A stretch of DNA of 64,000 nucleotides from Linnemannia hyalina. Taxonomy: Eukaryota; Mortierellomycota; Mortierellomycetes; Mortierellales; Mortierellaceae. How positions within the stretch are numbered: the first letter of the stretch is position 1; each line of letters starts with the position of its first letter. The notes below the pieces were generated by a model. It saw only the letters and a program-made list of their open reading frames with translations, made no database searches and was not told the DNA's origin. A program made the translations under genes and the position numbers. The stretch covers positions 1,736,001-1,800,000 of the forward strand of contig JAHRHY010000004.1 of NCBI GenBank assembly GCA_019671135.1, given 5' to 3'. Below, in pieces: positions 34,758 through 46,729 of the stretch.

Positions 34758-36025
34758 ATCTGGAGCTTGCTCTCCTGTTGGTGAAAGACTGGATAATGAC
34801 GATGTTGGCTGGTGCGTAGAGGACTCTGTGCGACGATGACCTTCAATTGCTTCGTCGAGTGTGTCGTTGTTGGAGCTCGAGTTGACGTTGTTGGTTCCTT
34901 GAGTGGCGGTAGAAGGAATTCTTCTCCTCCGAAGGGCTGATTCTACTAAAAAGTCTTGACCTTGGTCCTCTTGCTCGGTGATACTGTCGTTCTGGCCTCT
35001 CACAGCGTCGCTTGTGATGTCTGCACTCTCCTGACTATGCGTGAGGGTGCTAATGTTGTCGCTGTTGTCAAGAGACGAGGAGTCGTGTGGATAAAGTGCG
35101 TTCGATGGAGTGTCAGCCTGCTGGATGAGGAGACTCGAATGCGAGAGAGAGGGAGAATCGGAAGAAGAAGCCAGCGTGAAAAGAATGACCGAAGGGTGAA
35201 CTCCTCGGGGGGGAGGAAAACAGAAACAAAGTGGGATGAGAAAAGGGGTGATAAGGAGGGTGGTTGTTGTGTTGGGATGGAAGGGAACAACTGGGACGAT
35301 TGCACTGGGAGTGAGGGCTGGGAAATGGGAGGAAGCTGTCTGTCAGCGAATAGGGTGTGTTTTATGTGGAGAATGGGAGAGACAAAAATAAACATTTCCT
35401 GGAATTAGAGTTCTTCTAGGTGCCAGACTGGGTTGGCGAGCTGAAGGACCATACCTAACAGAGCATATTCACGCCAATATCCAACATGAAAGAAAAGACA
35501 CTGTTAATGCTTCCCGTGTCAAAAATTGGCTGCTTCTAATGACGATGTACGTAGTGGGCCTTTGGTTCCTCGCGGCGCTCTATCAAGGTGTCGATAATAG
35601 TCTTCAATTGATCTTCCATCTTGCGTCTCTTGCTCAGCCTCGCGTCCTCTGTCCACCCACTTTCGTAACGCCTCTTTCTCCAGATCGGCAGTTTCAATGG
35701 AACGATTAACTGTGGATAAATTGCAGGTTGACCCACATAGTGAGTGATCGTCATGCAAGGCCCACTCTCAATGGTGCTTGTGAGGGTGTGTGTCTGCTAC
35801 TTCGCCGAGTGAAAGGGAGAAATGAAAAGGCACCTCTCATTGGTGGCTTGATGTTTTTCTTTGCATGCAAGGAATTTGTTTTTTTTTGTTTGTTTTTATT
35901 CTCTAACAAAATTATGAGTAATGATGTGGGGTTTGTGAGTACGTGCGGCAAAAGAAAAAAAAGAGAGAGATGAGTGGGGAAAGAGAGAGGAGGAAAAAAT
36001 GCAAAAGAAATATGAGAGTCGTTGA
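34758..36025. other. Upstream region of the mannosidase gene, with a possible N-terminal extension
   Basis: From 34758 to about 35,200 the mannosidase frame continues open and reads as a Ser/Asp/Gln-rich disordered protein. From 35,180 to 35,400 the minus strand is pyrimidine-rich, like a leader. A 72-codon minus ORF lies at 35536-35754. The rest (35755-36025) is the 3' flank of the PRPP synthetase gene. Confidence 0.45.
35536..35754 (-). CDS. Small hypothetical ORF, 72 aa
   Basis: Begins at a true ATG (MTITHYVGQPAIYPQLIVPL) and ends in a charged, helix-prone segment (KMEDQLKTIIDTLIERREE). It lies between two minus-strand genes and is not a shadow of either. I do not recognise it. A second frame over the same bases is also open, so it could be chance. 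No promoter motif was seen. Confidence 0.22.
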   Translation of the reverse strand: MTITHYVGQPAIYPQLIVPLKLPIWRKRRYESGWTEDARLSKRRKMEDQLKTIIDTLIERREEPKAHYVHRH

Positions 36026-37689
36026 TTAAACGGCATTGTTAAAAAGGAAACTGACAGACTCGCCGTTATGTGTACGACGGATGGCCTCGGCCAATGTGCC
36101 AGAAATGTCAATGGTATCCAACTTGGGGCAGACCTTCTTCTTGTCCTCGTGGGGAACAGTGTTGGTAACAACAACCTTGGTCAAAACACTGTCGTTAATG
36201 ACCTGGACAGCCTTGCCACAGAGAATACCATGCGTGACAATGGCATAGACCTTGATGGCACCGTTCTCAGCAAGGGTCTTGGCGGCCAATCCAAGGGTAC
36301 CGCAAGTATCAGCCATATCATCGACCAAGATGGCGATCTTTCCCTTGACATCTCCGACCAACACCATCCTGGAAACCTCGTTGGCCTTCTTACGCTCCTT
36401 ATGGATCAAAGCAAAGTCCAAGTCGAGGCGATCAGCAATAGAAGTAGCTCTAAATGAGGGGGTCGATGGTTGTAAAAGTTGAAAGAATTGTTAGAATTGG
36501 GCAATCCGAAGGAAACGTGCTTCGATGATTCATTCTTCATTGGGCGACAAAGCACTTTCGACTTTTTTTTCTTTTTGAGACATATCATGATCTGACGAGG
36601 AGGTGCACAAAAAAGGGCGCTATGGACATGAATAGTCATGCGCATTGACAGGGTATTGTTCAGGTTAATTACCTCTTGGCTCCACCGGCATCGGGCGAGA
36701 CAATGACGCCGTTCTTGTAATCAGGGATGTTCTCGACAATGTACTTCAATGTGCTGGGCTCCGCGTAGAGGTTATCGACGGGGACGTTGAAGAAACCCTG
36801 GATCTGGGAGGCGTGAAGATCCATGGTGATGACGTGGTTGGCACCGGCAACGGTCAACATGTTGGCGATCAACTTTGCGGTGATAGGAGCACGGGACTTG
36901 TCCTTCTTGTCCTGACGTGCGTAGGGGAAGCAGGGAATGATGGCAGTAATGCGACGAGCAGAGGCGGTCTTGCAGGCGTTGATCATGATGAGGAGCTCCA
37001 TGAGGTTGTCGTTGATCTCTCCGCATCCGGACTGGATAATGTAGACATCCTCGTCACGGACAGACTCTCCGATGGTGACCGAGGTCTCCTGGTTCGAGTA
37101 CTTGAGCACAACAGCCTTGGAAAGCTCGGTTCCGAGACGGCTATTAACCATGCGGACACACAGAAGCATGTGCAAGACTGGTTAGTGCTGCAGCTCCTTT
37201 GAAATACCCCGACGAAGGTTTAGAAATGAATCCTTCGGAGTGACCAGAAGCGGCAAAAAATGAGCGACCATGTTTGACGGGCGCCGAAACAATCCGTGAC
37301 GCTCCAGTGTTGTATGTGTGTCGTATGTATGAGTGTTTTGCACGGGAGGGCGGTTGAGTGGGATTCATATGGTGTGAGGCGAAAGTTGCATCGATGACGA
37401 ATGTCCGTGTATAGGGAACTGATTCCAAGAGAGGCGGCTACCGCTCGTCAGAAGCAACGTTTCTTTTGTGATTACCCTCTTCATTTACACTCGCTGCAGG
37501 AGTTGTAAATGCTTTCGCCCTCGGCCTAGTTCGAAATCGAATCGAATTTTTTTCTTCCATGCCAAAACTTGTGAGTCAGCGGAGCAGCAAGAAGTGCAAG
37601 GAGTGGGGCTCCGCGTCTTACCGAGCAACGAGCTTGGCCAACTCGACGTGGGAGTTGCCGGCAAAGATCTTGATGCTGTTGGTGGCCAT
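36026..37689 (-). CDS. PRS: Ribose-phosphate pyrophosphokinase (PRPP synthetase)
   Basis: Exons 37622..37689, 36673..37140 and 36026..36449 give 319 aa, the usual length. The start [20 protein letters not shown] is canonical. Family motifs are all present: EVxxF-loop region [23 protein letters not shown]-loop [20 protein letters not shown], the divalent-cation/catalytic [30 protein letters not shown], and the PRPP-binding [20 protein letters not shown]. The enzyme makes PRPP from ribose-5-phosphate and ATP in the cytosol for purine, pyrimidine, His, Trp and NAD synthesis. No long insertion of the kind seen in yeast Prs1/Prs5 is present, so this is a catalytic-type paralog; which yeast number it matches was not determined. 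Introns 1 (481 nt) and 2 (223 nt) are in phase 2. Confidence 0.95.
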
Positions 37690-38086
37690 TGCTGTACTGA
37701 ATGTGTAGAGTGAGGCAGCTGGGTTGCTGGGGAGGGGGTGAGTAACAAACTGAAGCAGAACAAAAAAAAAATCAAAAAGAGAAGGGTGGATGTGTAGGGC
37801 GGAAATTGGAAGCGGTGGCTTGGCTATCTATCACATGACATCTGGTGAACAAAGACTGTTTTGACTCCGACGACGGTTTTATTCACAGAAAGAAGCAAGG
37901 AAGAAGAAACCAGAGTGAAGCAATACAAAAAGAAAAGAAAAGAAAAGAAAAGAAAAGAAAAGAAAAGAAAAAAAGTTGGAGAGGTGGTCGCTTGAACTTG
38001 TTTCTTGTCAAGCCAATCCTGAGTACTGAGTCCAATGTGTTGATGCCTATGAGCACTTCCTAGGCTGGCGCACCTTCGTCGGCCGT
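37690..38086. other. PRPP synthetase promoter with an AAAAG microsatellite
   Basis: A 397-nt gap between two minus-strand genes. It contains (AAAAG)n at 37927-37975 and no coding frame of note. Confidence 0.6.
37927..37975. repeat. (AAAAG)n microsatellite
   Basis: About nine AAAAG units, noncoding, upstream of PRPP synthetase and downstream of the Stc1-domain gene. Confidence 0.9.
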
Positions 38087-38801
38087 TTACAGGACATCCT
38101 GGATATCATCGTCATAATACTCTGGATCGTTCTCGATTTCATAGTCATCCTCAGAGTCATCATCCTCAATGTTCTTCCGGCAGTCCATGCAGGTAGCCAT
38201 TTCCTGGTTCTTGCGTTGAGTCTAATATTTGTTGAACAGTAGTAATGACAAAAATTGCACGAGTTAATTATGCACTTTGACAACGAATAGGATGGTTAAG
38301 ATAGCCTTTTCCCTATTGAAAGGGCTTCGTTACCTTCGAGAAGCTATCCATGGGCAAAGTCATTGCGCATCTCAAACACTTCAAGGACGTAGGCTGGGTG
38401 GGAGTGCCTATGACAAAATCCACAAAAACAACAAGAGTGTTAGTTGCTATCCCTCCGAGATCTTTATTCAGTTGGCGTTGAAACATTAACCCTCCTTTGT
38501 CTTTGAAAAATAGGCAACTTCCCCGCTGACGTCAGGACCACTGAAGCTAGGTCAAGAAGGAGTAAAGCGCATGCATGGACTTACAGTTTTTGCATATGGG
38601 CTGATGAGTCTTCTTCGGGGTACTGCTGGCGGCCTTCTTGATTTGAGTCTCGCTGAAGGCAAGGCGAGGCTTTGTCTGTTGGCATCCATAGCAATAGATT
38701 CCGTTGGTTCCGTTGACACGAATGTTGTTTGGGACTTGACGGTTGTGGGCTGGGTTAGGGGCTCTGCCCGGGGTGTTGCGATTGCTGCTGTAGTATGACA
38801 T
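38087..38801 (-). CDS. Stc1-domain protein (RNAi-heterochromatin linker candidate)
   Basis: Exons 38585..38801, 38334..38407 and 38087..38221 give 141 aa. Four Cys pairs are spaced as in the Stc1 domain: YCYGC with following FSETQIKKA, ICKNC, LKCLRCAMTLPMDSFSK and ATCMDCRK. The second CxxC is created by the first splice, which supports the model. The protein ends in a short acidic tail (DDDSEDDYEIENDPEYYDDD). In fission yeast Stc1 links the RNAi effector complex to the Clr4 methyltransferase complex; many fungi have shorter relatives of unknown role. The gene is divergent from the DUF1295 gene with a 312-nt shared promoter. The domain call is from memory of the Cys pattern and FS(x)2Q signature; other small zinc-ribbon proteins are possible. 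Confidence 0.7.
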
Positions 38802-39113
38802 TGCGATGTGCGTGTAGTTGCCGTGCGTCCTGTGTCGATGTCGTCTTTGTGAGTGTGGGCGTTTTGTTGCTGGTTGGAGTGGAGAGGAGAGAAGAAGAGG
38901 GAGGTCTACGGAATGTCACGAAGAAAGGGGCCACAAAAAACAGCTGTTGACCAGCGAGTCAAGCTAGACGCATTCTCATTGGTTGCTGACAATGCAAGCA
39001 AATCACGACTGATATCGCTCCCTTTCGCCCTTTATCATTGAAAGCCAAAAGACCTTTCCCTCTTCTGTTGCTCATTCACCACACCTTCTCCTCCCCTCCT
39101 CCTTTCTCGCAGC
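38802..39113. other. Bidirectional promoter between the Stc1-domain and DUF1295 genes
   Basis: A 312-nt divergent gap with a pyrimidine-rich leader just before 39114. No TATA box is obvious. Confidence 0.5.
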
Positions 39114-40433
39114 ATGATGCCCACCTTTGTCGATGTTTATGGCTGGGAAGTCGTCGCCAAGCTCCTCACAGACATCTACAACGACCTTTCCATCCCCACC
39201 TCCGACAACTCAAACTTCATCTACAATCTCCTCCACTTTCATGCCGGAGCTGACCCCCTTGAGTTTGCCATCAGAACCTCCCTCCTCTGCGCCTTTATCT
39301 GCTGGTTCCTCACCATGGCCAACGGCACACACTCTTGGGTAAAAACTCTCTATCAACTTCTGTCAATAATACACGTCAGGCATACGATTGTCAGCACGCT
39401 AAAACAACAACTTTTGTCTTTGATGGGAAACAAAAAAAACCTGTAGGTTGATAAGCTGTGGTCGATTATTCCAGCCGTGTACGCCATCCACTATGCCGTT
39501 CGGGATATGCTCTACTGGCCACAGGACGTCGCCTTCAAATACGTCCCTCGCCTCTACATCGCTGCCTTCTTGATCTCTGTCTGGGCAATCCGACTGACTT
39601 ACAACTTTTACCGCAAAGGAGGCTATGGATTCGATAGCGAGGATTATCGCTGGCCCTATATTGTTTCCAAGATCCCCGGCTTCCTCTGGTTCTTCTTCAA
39701 CATTGGATTCACCTGTCTTTTCCAGAACTTGCTCCTGGTCTTTATTGTCGCCCCTGTTTACTTCAGCTGGAAGGCGGCGCTTATTGAGAATACTCCTCTG
39801 AACTGGATCGATGCCCTCGCGACGCTTTTGTTCATTGGAGGTTTGGCTTTGGAGACCGTGGCTGATGGACAGCAGTGGGCGTTCCAGGAGGGCAAGAGGA
39901 TTGCGATTGAAAAGAAGGAGGTTCTCACGGGCGATAACAAGAGAGGGTTCTTAACCCAGGGCTTGTTCAAGTACTCGCGCCATCCCAACTATTTTGGTGA
40001 AATGACCGTCTGGTGGTAAGAAAGTTTTTTCTTGCTGTATTTTTTTTTTTTTTTTTTTTGTGTAGCGCTCTCACGATCGAAAGGAAGGTCATCCCGTCCC
40101 TCTCTCTTTGCTCTCCAGAAGATTCTCAACGATGTCGTGGGATAGATACCATTTTAGATTTTTAATTAATCGTGTGATTCTTCTCTTTCGGATGATAGGT
40201 CCGTCTACCTGTTCTCGGTTGCGGCCGGATATCCGACCTATAACGCTTGGTTCAACCCTGCAATCGTCGGAGTTGTCGCCCTGACGTTTCTGTTCCAGGT
40301 CTCCACCACGTTGACTGAGTACATCACCTCGGAGAAGTACCCCGCCTACAAGCTGTACAAGAAGTCTACTTCTCGCCTTATCCCCTTGCCTGCTGGTGTT
40401 AGCCTGGACGAGCTCGAGAGAAAGTCGCAATAA
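39114..40433 (+). CDS. DUF1295 membrane protein, steroid 5-alpha-reductase-like
   Basis: Exons 39114..39338, 39447..40015 and 40199..40433 give 342 aa. The protein has several hydrophobic helices (IAAFLISVWAIRLTYNFY, NLLLVFIVAPVYFSW, ALATLLFIGGLALETVADGQ). It has the DUF1295/ICMT-like C-terminal signature GLFKYSRHPNYFGEMTVWW, completed across the last splice, then a final membrane segment and EYITSEKYPAYKLYKK. These proteins sit in the ER or other membranes and belong to the fold of NADPH-dependent sterol/steroid reductases and methyltransferases. The substrate for this fungal group is not known to me. Intron 2 contains a 20-nt T run (40040-40059). An AATAAA signal follows 87 nt after the stop. 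Confidence 0.87.
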
Positions 40434-40854
40434 GATGCCCTCTCACTTGTCTTTCACCTGGAAAACATATACAAACTTTGTAAACACTACTTTTTTCTAT
40501 AGCCCATACTTTACATGCATAATAAACAGGAGCGTAATTTTAAGAAACGTTTATTCGCCAACGCGTACGAAAACTATGTATTATTTGTAGAGAGTAGAAA
40601 GGGTGACTGAGAGTCAAAGGAAGGGCAAGGAGTGTGGAGGATAAAAGGAAGGAAGGATTGGTTCAACTGCGAATGGTGTGGAGACCTCAAGCAGAAATGA
40701 CCAACAAAATATTAGGCGGAAGGGTTTATTAAGTAGAGGATGGAGGTAGATAGGGGAAGAAAGGAAAGGTAACAGTAAAGGGTCGTCAAAAGAAGAGCTG
40801 AATCTAGAAAGAAGATAGGAAGATGAAGCAGAAACCCATAAACGAACGAGATGT
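40434..40854. other. Convergent 3' region between the DUF1295 and DH-like genes
   Basis: Holds the AATAAA at 40521-40526 for the plus-strand gene. The remainder is purine-rich on the plus strand with no coding content. Confidence 0.6.
40521..40526 (+). terminator. Poly(A) signal AATAAA of the DUF1295 gene
   Basis: AATAAA lies 87 nt past the stop at 40433. Confidence 0.5.
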
Positions 40855-43800
40855 CTAGACCTCCAGAGGATCATTGACCTGCTCCCAGAAGTTAATCAGC
40901 GACTTGACAGGGGGCTTCTCAGCCTCAGGCTTTGTAGGCGAGACCTTTCTCAAGCTCTCAGCCGATGCCCGTGAGTTATACGAGGGGGACTGCAAGCTCT
41001 GAGCCCTGGCTTGGATGGTATCACTTGTGCCTACTCGAAGGGTAGCCTTGCGGGCCTCCTTGTCGTCCAAGAACTTTTGGCGCGTCAAGGTAGCGTTCGA
41101 AGTGTTGGAGCGGAGGTGGATTTGTTCTTGAATCTGGACTTGGATGATGGTTTCTGCGGAAGAGGAGGAGTTCTTGGAGTGAACCGAGGTCGAAGATGAG
41201 GTGAGGGATGATGAAGAAGGGATGGCCAAGGTGGTGGTGCTACTCAACTCGGAGGCGGAGGAGGGGCAGTGATGCAACTGCTTGACCTGCGGGGGTACCA
41301 GGAAGGTGTCAGCGATAGGTGTGGCGGGTTCCTGAGGGGAGGAAGGTTGAGATTGTGAGAAGGAAGTGTCGGAGGGGATGTTGGGGAGACCCTTCTCCAA
41401 AGGAGATTTCGTTTCTGAGGTAGTAGTCGAAGCTGGTTTCGTTACAGTGTCGATCGTCAAGTCGTTATTGGCAATACCCAGAACCATCACGGTGTTGTCA
41501 GGCGTCATAGGGATGGAGTTAGGAGTGGTAGGCCAGCTGGTTGAAGCTTCCGACTTTTCGGAGTATCTCGAGTCAAGGGTCGAGGCAGAGTGGGGGGTAG
41601 TAGGAGTTGTGGTCTCGGAGAGGGGGCCTTGGGTGAGCAGTTGGACGGAGGAGCGACGTTTGATGACATCGCGTGCCATGGTGCTCAGACGACGGAGCAT
41701 GTTGCGTGGGTGTTGGTTGGCGTCTTTGAAACGTTTTGGGGAGATCATTGTGATTGTGGATGTAGGAGGGGTGGGGGGGAGAGGGTGGTAGAGAGGAAGG
41801 GAAGGGAAGAGGGTGAGGAGGGGAGGATAGTAACGAGTGCGTGGGATTGAAGAATGTGAGAGAGAGGAGAGGAGAAGAGAGGAGTATTAAGTATTAACGA
41901 AAGTAAAAGTGATAAAGAGAAGAAGAAAGAAGAAAATGAGGATGGTTAGAAAGAAGAGGTAATAACCAAAGGGAATAGGCAATGGTAAGAGGCGTTGTTT
42001 GTTGACTGACGGAAGGAGAAGCTGCAAGTACAATGGTAGCAATGGTGGCAAAGACAAGTTGAATACAAAGAGAACGAGAAATTACCTGCGACCATCTTGG
42101 TTTTGTAGATCAGTCCTTGGAGATGGGTATGGTAGTCCTTGCAGAACTTGAGCTGGGGATCGATGCGCAGGAGCCACTCCTCATAGCTCGACAAATGGTC
42201 CAGAGGCTGGCGAAGGGCAGACTCCCATTTGGCAGCCGTGTGCTCTGACTTCTATCAAAGTTTTTTTTCACGGTGGTTGTTGTTCATAGACAATTGAGTG
42301 TGCTTGTCATGGTCAGCGAATGAAAAAGGGGAAAGGGAACGGAAAGTATAGACACACAGACGAACGAAGGAGACACGATTGAGAAAGTGAAGAAAGAGAT
42401 AGAGAGAGAGAGGGTGGGAGACAGAGAGAGAGAGAAAGAGAGAGAATGACAGACAAAAACACACAAAAGGAACACACCGAGGACAATAAAAGAGAGAGAA
42501 AGGGAAGGCGGAAGGCAGGCGGACAGGGCGAAGTACACCCCGTATGTAATATCGGGTGCATGGCATTAAACAAAGGTCAATAAAAAAACAACGTGCGATG
42601 TCGCGGATTCAACAAAAAGAAAAACATTGAACAGGCGCGCGTGGATACTAACAAAATAACGCGTCGTCGTCGCTGTCATATGAAAAAGGACAAGGAATAA
42701 AAAAAAGGACGAACGGACCATGTGGAGTTGAGCGGTGAAAAAAAGCTGGAAAATAAGGTGCATGGCATGGCATAGTCGGTGTTGTTGCTTTACCTGATCG
42801 CGACGGATTAGCTTTTTCAAGGAGATGGACAGGTCCCGGCTGTGGTCAATCAGGATGGGCTCCAGAGTCACCAACTATTGGTCACCCAACAATCCCCATA
42901 CAACCAGGCATACATGAAGAGAGGAGGACAACAGAGACGGGAAAACGCGAAAAGAAAAGAAAACAATTGTCGTTGTGAGTACACAGGATCGTACATTGCA
43001 GAGCACATCGTACCTTTAAGCAAGCACACGAAAATGCACATTAATTATGTCGGTGCCATGCTTTCTTTCACTTCTTTGTTGGAAGCACAAGAACTTACGA
43101 GGCTATTCAAGAGTCCGGCAGTCTCACGGAGGTCTTCATTGACGGCCACCACATCCTATTAATCCGTTCAGTACAAAGAAAGAGAGAGAACACGCGCATG
43201 CTGTTAGTCTTCCTGTCGCTTTTGCCTCCATGATGGCAAACGCGGAGACAAGGCTAATTTATCGCTTCAAAAAAAGGGGAGTGCCGTAACATTGTTTTTG
43301 TACAATAACCATGACCCGTTAAACCCTTCACGAAATACAAAAATAATAGGACGGACAACTGCATCCACAATGTGCAAAAAGGGAATAGATGCCAAGGGGA
43401 AAGGTACGAAAAAAAAGGCAAACAACACCGAGTTGTCAAGTGACCAGTGTTGAAGGACTGGTCAGGCACCAGCAAGTAGTCATAAGTGGCGTTCGGTACC
43501 TCAAAACCACATCCGGGGGGAAAAAAGGTACTAGAGATGACTAACAGGAAAGATCGGAGGCACCACACCCAAAATGGTGGTAACACCGTCCGATTCCTTG
43601 TAGACAATAAACCAGGACGAAAGTGTCTATGAACATGCTGGGAAATTAACTTACATCGTGGAACTTGGTTTGCATTCTGGTCAATTCAGCCCATCGAACG
43701 CTGACAGATCGGAGAGTAGAGCTCTCTTTGTGGCCTGCGGCAGAATTGGCCTCAGCCGCCTGGCTCAAAGCATTACCGATTCGCTAATTGACAACAATGT

Positions 43801-45009
43801 ATGATGTGTGTAAACAAATATAAGCAAGATGCACATATTGCATTTGTTAGGACTGTAATCTAGTCCTGTCCTTTTCCTAGGGCACACACAAACACAAAAA
43901 CTACGACAATAGACAAAGATGGGAAGGAGAGGGAGAGGGCTCATATTTACGTTGACAGCGGCAAGGTAGTGGGCTTCAGAAATCACCAACTCCGTGATGG
44001 CCATGGAGATAAAGGGACGCGAATGGGTCGGGGTCGATGGAGTCGATCCATAAGCACTGGAGGCATCGGAGTAGGTGCTTCCAAAGGCTGGCGATTCACA
44101 GCTGGGAGAGGTGGAGCTCATGGTGGTCGAACGGCTGGAGAGGAATGAGGGTGATAGCGTTGCAGGCTGAACAAGGGACTTTGTATTCAAAGGGGGGATA
44201 GTGTTTGAGATTCGTTTGCGGGGTGGGAGCGCACCGATGGCAGCGGCAGAGGGGAGCAGCAAAGTGCGGAGAGAAGGAGAACGTGATTGAGGAGGTGGAG
44301 AAGGAGTGTGAGGCAAAGATAGATCGGTCGACGAGGAGGATGGTGACAAGGAGGCGTGGTGAGAGGGTGTTGGAAAGACTTTGGGGCTGTTTTGCTGCTG
44401 CTGTTGATAAGGGGATTTGGGAGAGTTGCGATGTCTAGAGGACAGGGAGGAAGCGGAAGAGGAGGAAAGTGACTTTGTTGCTTTGGGAGTAGGTGTGTTG
44501 ATGGGGATATTGACAGAGGCAGCGAGAGGCAGAGAAGAAGAAGAAGCAGAAAAGATGGAGGCAGGAGGAGGACAAGGAGGAGGCAAGGACCCGAAGGCGT
44601 GGTGAACTTGGTCTACTGAGACAGAGTTCTGGGACGAGGCGAAGCTGAAGCAGGAGCTCGCATTAGAGTTCGAGCTGTAGATGCTGTGTCCCGATGTGTT
44701 ATGTTGACTGATGCTGAGATTCGAGTAATTGGCATGGCTGTACAGAACCGGATACGTGGAATGACGAAGAGGAAGCGGCAGGTCGAGATTGCTCCTGTTG
44801 CTGTCCTTGGAGAGGTTATAGAAGGAATGGCTGCTGCCGCCGCCGTTATGGCTAGCGATGGAGCCGATCGTGCCGACACTGCTAATGATGCTGGCGCTGC
44901 GGCTGCTGTAGACACTACCGAAGCTCTGCTTGCGGGAAGGTGTCACAGGAGTAGACGTCGAGGATGGGAGGGTAGCGAACAAGAAGGTTTGGGATGTATG
45001 GTGTGGCAT
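40855..45009 (-). CDS. DH-like domain protein, putative Rho guanine nucleotide exchange factor
   Basis: Six exons: 43951..45009, 43655..43783, 43099..43155, 42794..42874, 42086..42251 and 40855..41723, all in frame, 786 aa. The first ~340 residues are Ser/Pro-rich and disordered. The end of exon 1 starts a helical domain (MAITELVISEAHYLAAVN) like the first conserved region of Dbl-homology domains. Four short exons continue it: SVRWAELTRMQTKFHD, NEDLRETAGLLNSL, TLEPILIDHSRDLSISLKKL and LRQPLDHLSSYEEWLLRIDP, the last resembling the PxxR/Y helix of DH domains. No PH domain follows. Exon 6 opens with RNMLRRLSTMARDVIKRRSS, a basic stretch, then a long disordered tail ending in LINFWEQVNDPLEV. GEF activity is inferred and the DH match is weak in places. 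The exon 6 acceptor (41725-41724) is the least certain junction. Confidence 0.6.
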
Positions 45010-45115
45010 CTCGGTTGAGTCCTAAATCGTGAAAAATGTCGTGAAAAATGTGGTATGTGTATGTATGCGTGTGCCTGCAACAATGGTTGGAAGATCCTAG
45101 TCGGCGAAATAAAAT

Positions 45116-45136
45116 GAGAGAGAGAGAGAGAGAGAG
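45116..45136. repeat. (GA)n microsatellite
   Basis: About ten GA units, 107 nt upstream of the DH-like ATG (CT-rich on its coding strand). Confidence 0.9.
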
Positions 45137-46701
45137 CTATGCTTGGGAGTTGGGGCTAAACGTAATCGGTATTGAAAGAAAGAGAAAGGGTCTTTGTCGT
45201 GGGTCGTAAGTCGAGGTTGACGGTTTTTGGTTCGTTTGCGAAGGAGAATAAAAAAAGTAGAAAGAGAGAAGAACGTGAGTGAGTGAGTGAGTTCGGTATG
45301 GATCGAGAAAAAGGGAAAACGGGAACAAGTCGAGGACAGAAATCCAAGAAGAAAAAGAAGAGAAAAAAGAGAAGAGAGGAAAAAGGTTTACGATCTGTTA
45401 TAGGACGACACAAGCAACACACAATTCAAGCAGAGCTAGGAGGACAAAGGGTGTTCATCCACTACATGAAGGGCCTTGACACACATTGCTATTATTATTT
45501 CCTACAGCTGCTGCTATGGTTTGTTGACCATTGGATGATACCTTCGCCTTTTTGTCTTCCTGCATGTCTTTGTGTGTGAGGTCGAATGGGATGCCGTGGG
45601 TGAGAAGCAGAAAAAGAGCAGGAGGTCGGTCGATAGTATTTTTTTGTTGTTGTTTTGTCTGGTGCTCAACAACAAGGAGACAAAACTAACATAAGGTCCA
45701 GGTCATAGTCTGTGAAGCCGTTTGTCCAATTGAACATGAGAGCCTGAAGTTGAAGGAGAGAAGGTGCACAGTGTCCGAGCTGAAAGGCAAACACGGTTAT
45801 CCCTGCCCAACGTCCCTCACCTCACATCCCACTGACACTCTCTAAAAGGAGCCCAGGTCTGAGAGAATGGGCAATTTTCAACTTTATTGTCTCGTCTTTA
45901 GATGTAACCTTTGTCTTACCGCTGAAGATCAGGTTATGGAACCAGTTGAAGTGGGCGATGATCGGTCCACAGCAAGGGCCCCTGGGCTGAGTTCTCAAAA
46001 TGACTCTGAAAAGGCGAGGCTGCCACTCGTTTGAATAGTGGCTGTTTTGTTCTCAATGACGGTGAAGGGCTATTCAAAGAATGAAAAATAGAAAAGAAAA
46101 ATATAAAAGAAAAAAAGTCTAGGCAAAAGCCCGTCGCGTCCTTTCCATTTTTTCTTTCTCAATCAAGTCCCAATTACTGTAAACCTCTCGCCTTTCGCTG
46201 ACACGCATGGGTCTTCAATGATTGTTCCCCCTGGGAAGGATGCTAACCGCAACAGCTTATTTTTGCTCCTGAGCAAATAAATGCAGCCTTCCAGAGGCCC
46301 TTTCTTTTTATTTCGAGTCTTGGCAGTAGAGAGAACATTGAAGGACGAAAATAAAAAGCCCTTTCTCCTTAGTCTTCTCAAAGGGGCAGAGTCCGTACGT
46401 CGGTTATGATTACCGCAGACAACTGGTTCATCGCCACTGTGTCTTCCTGAGAGACAAATCCGTCTGCATGTATGTCATCCACCCAAATGTTTCGATTCCA
46501 AGACAAGACAGCCACCCTTGTTCCCATCTTCAATTGTTGCTGCTGAATGATGGATCGGTGCTTGGTGATAAATTGGCATCCATCACTCCCATTACTCATC
46601 CTTATTGTTACTATTATTATTATTTGTTATCAGTTTGTTCCTTCCTTGTCTTCCTCTCTTCTTCATCCTCTTCTCTTACTCTCTCTTATCTCCTCATACG
46701 C

Positions 46702-46729
46702 CCTCCTCCTCCTCCTCCTCCTCCTCCTC
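46702..46729. repeat. (CTC)n microsatellite
   Basis: Nine CTC units in a noncoding pyrimidine tract. Confidence 0.9.
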
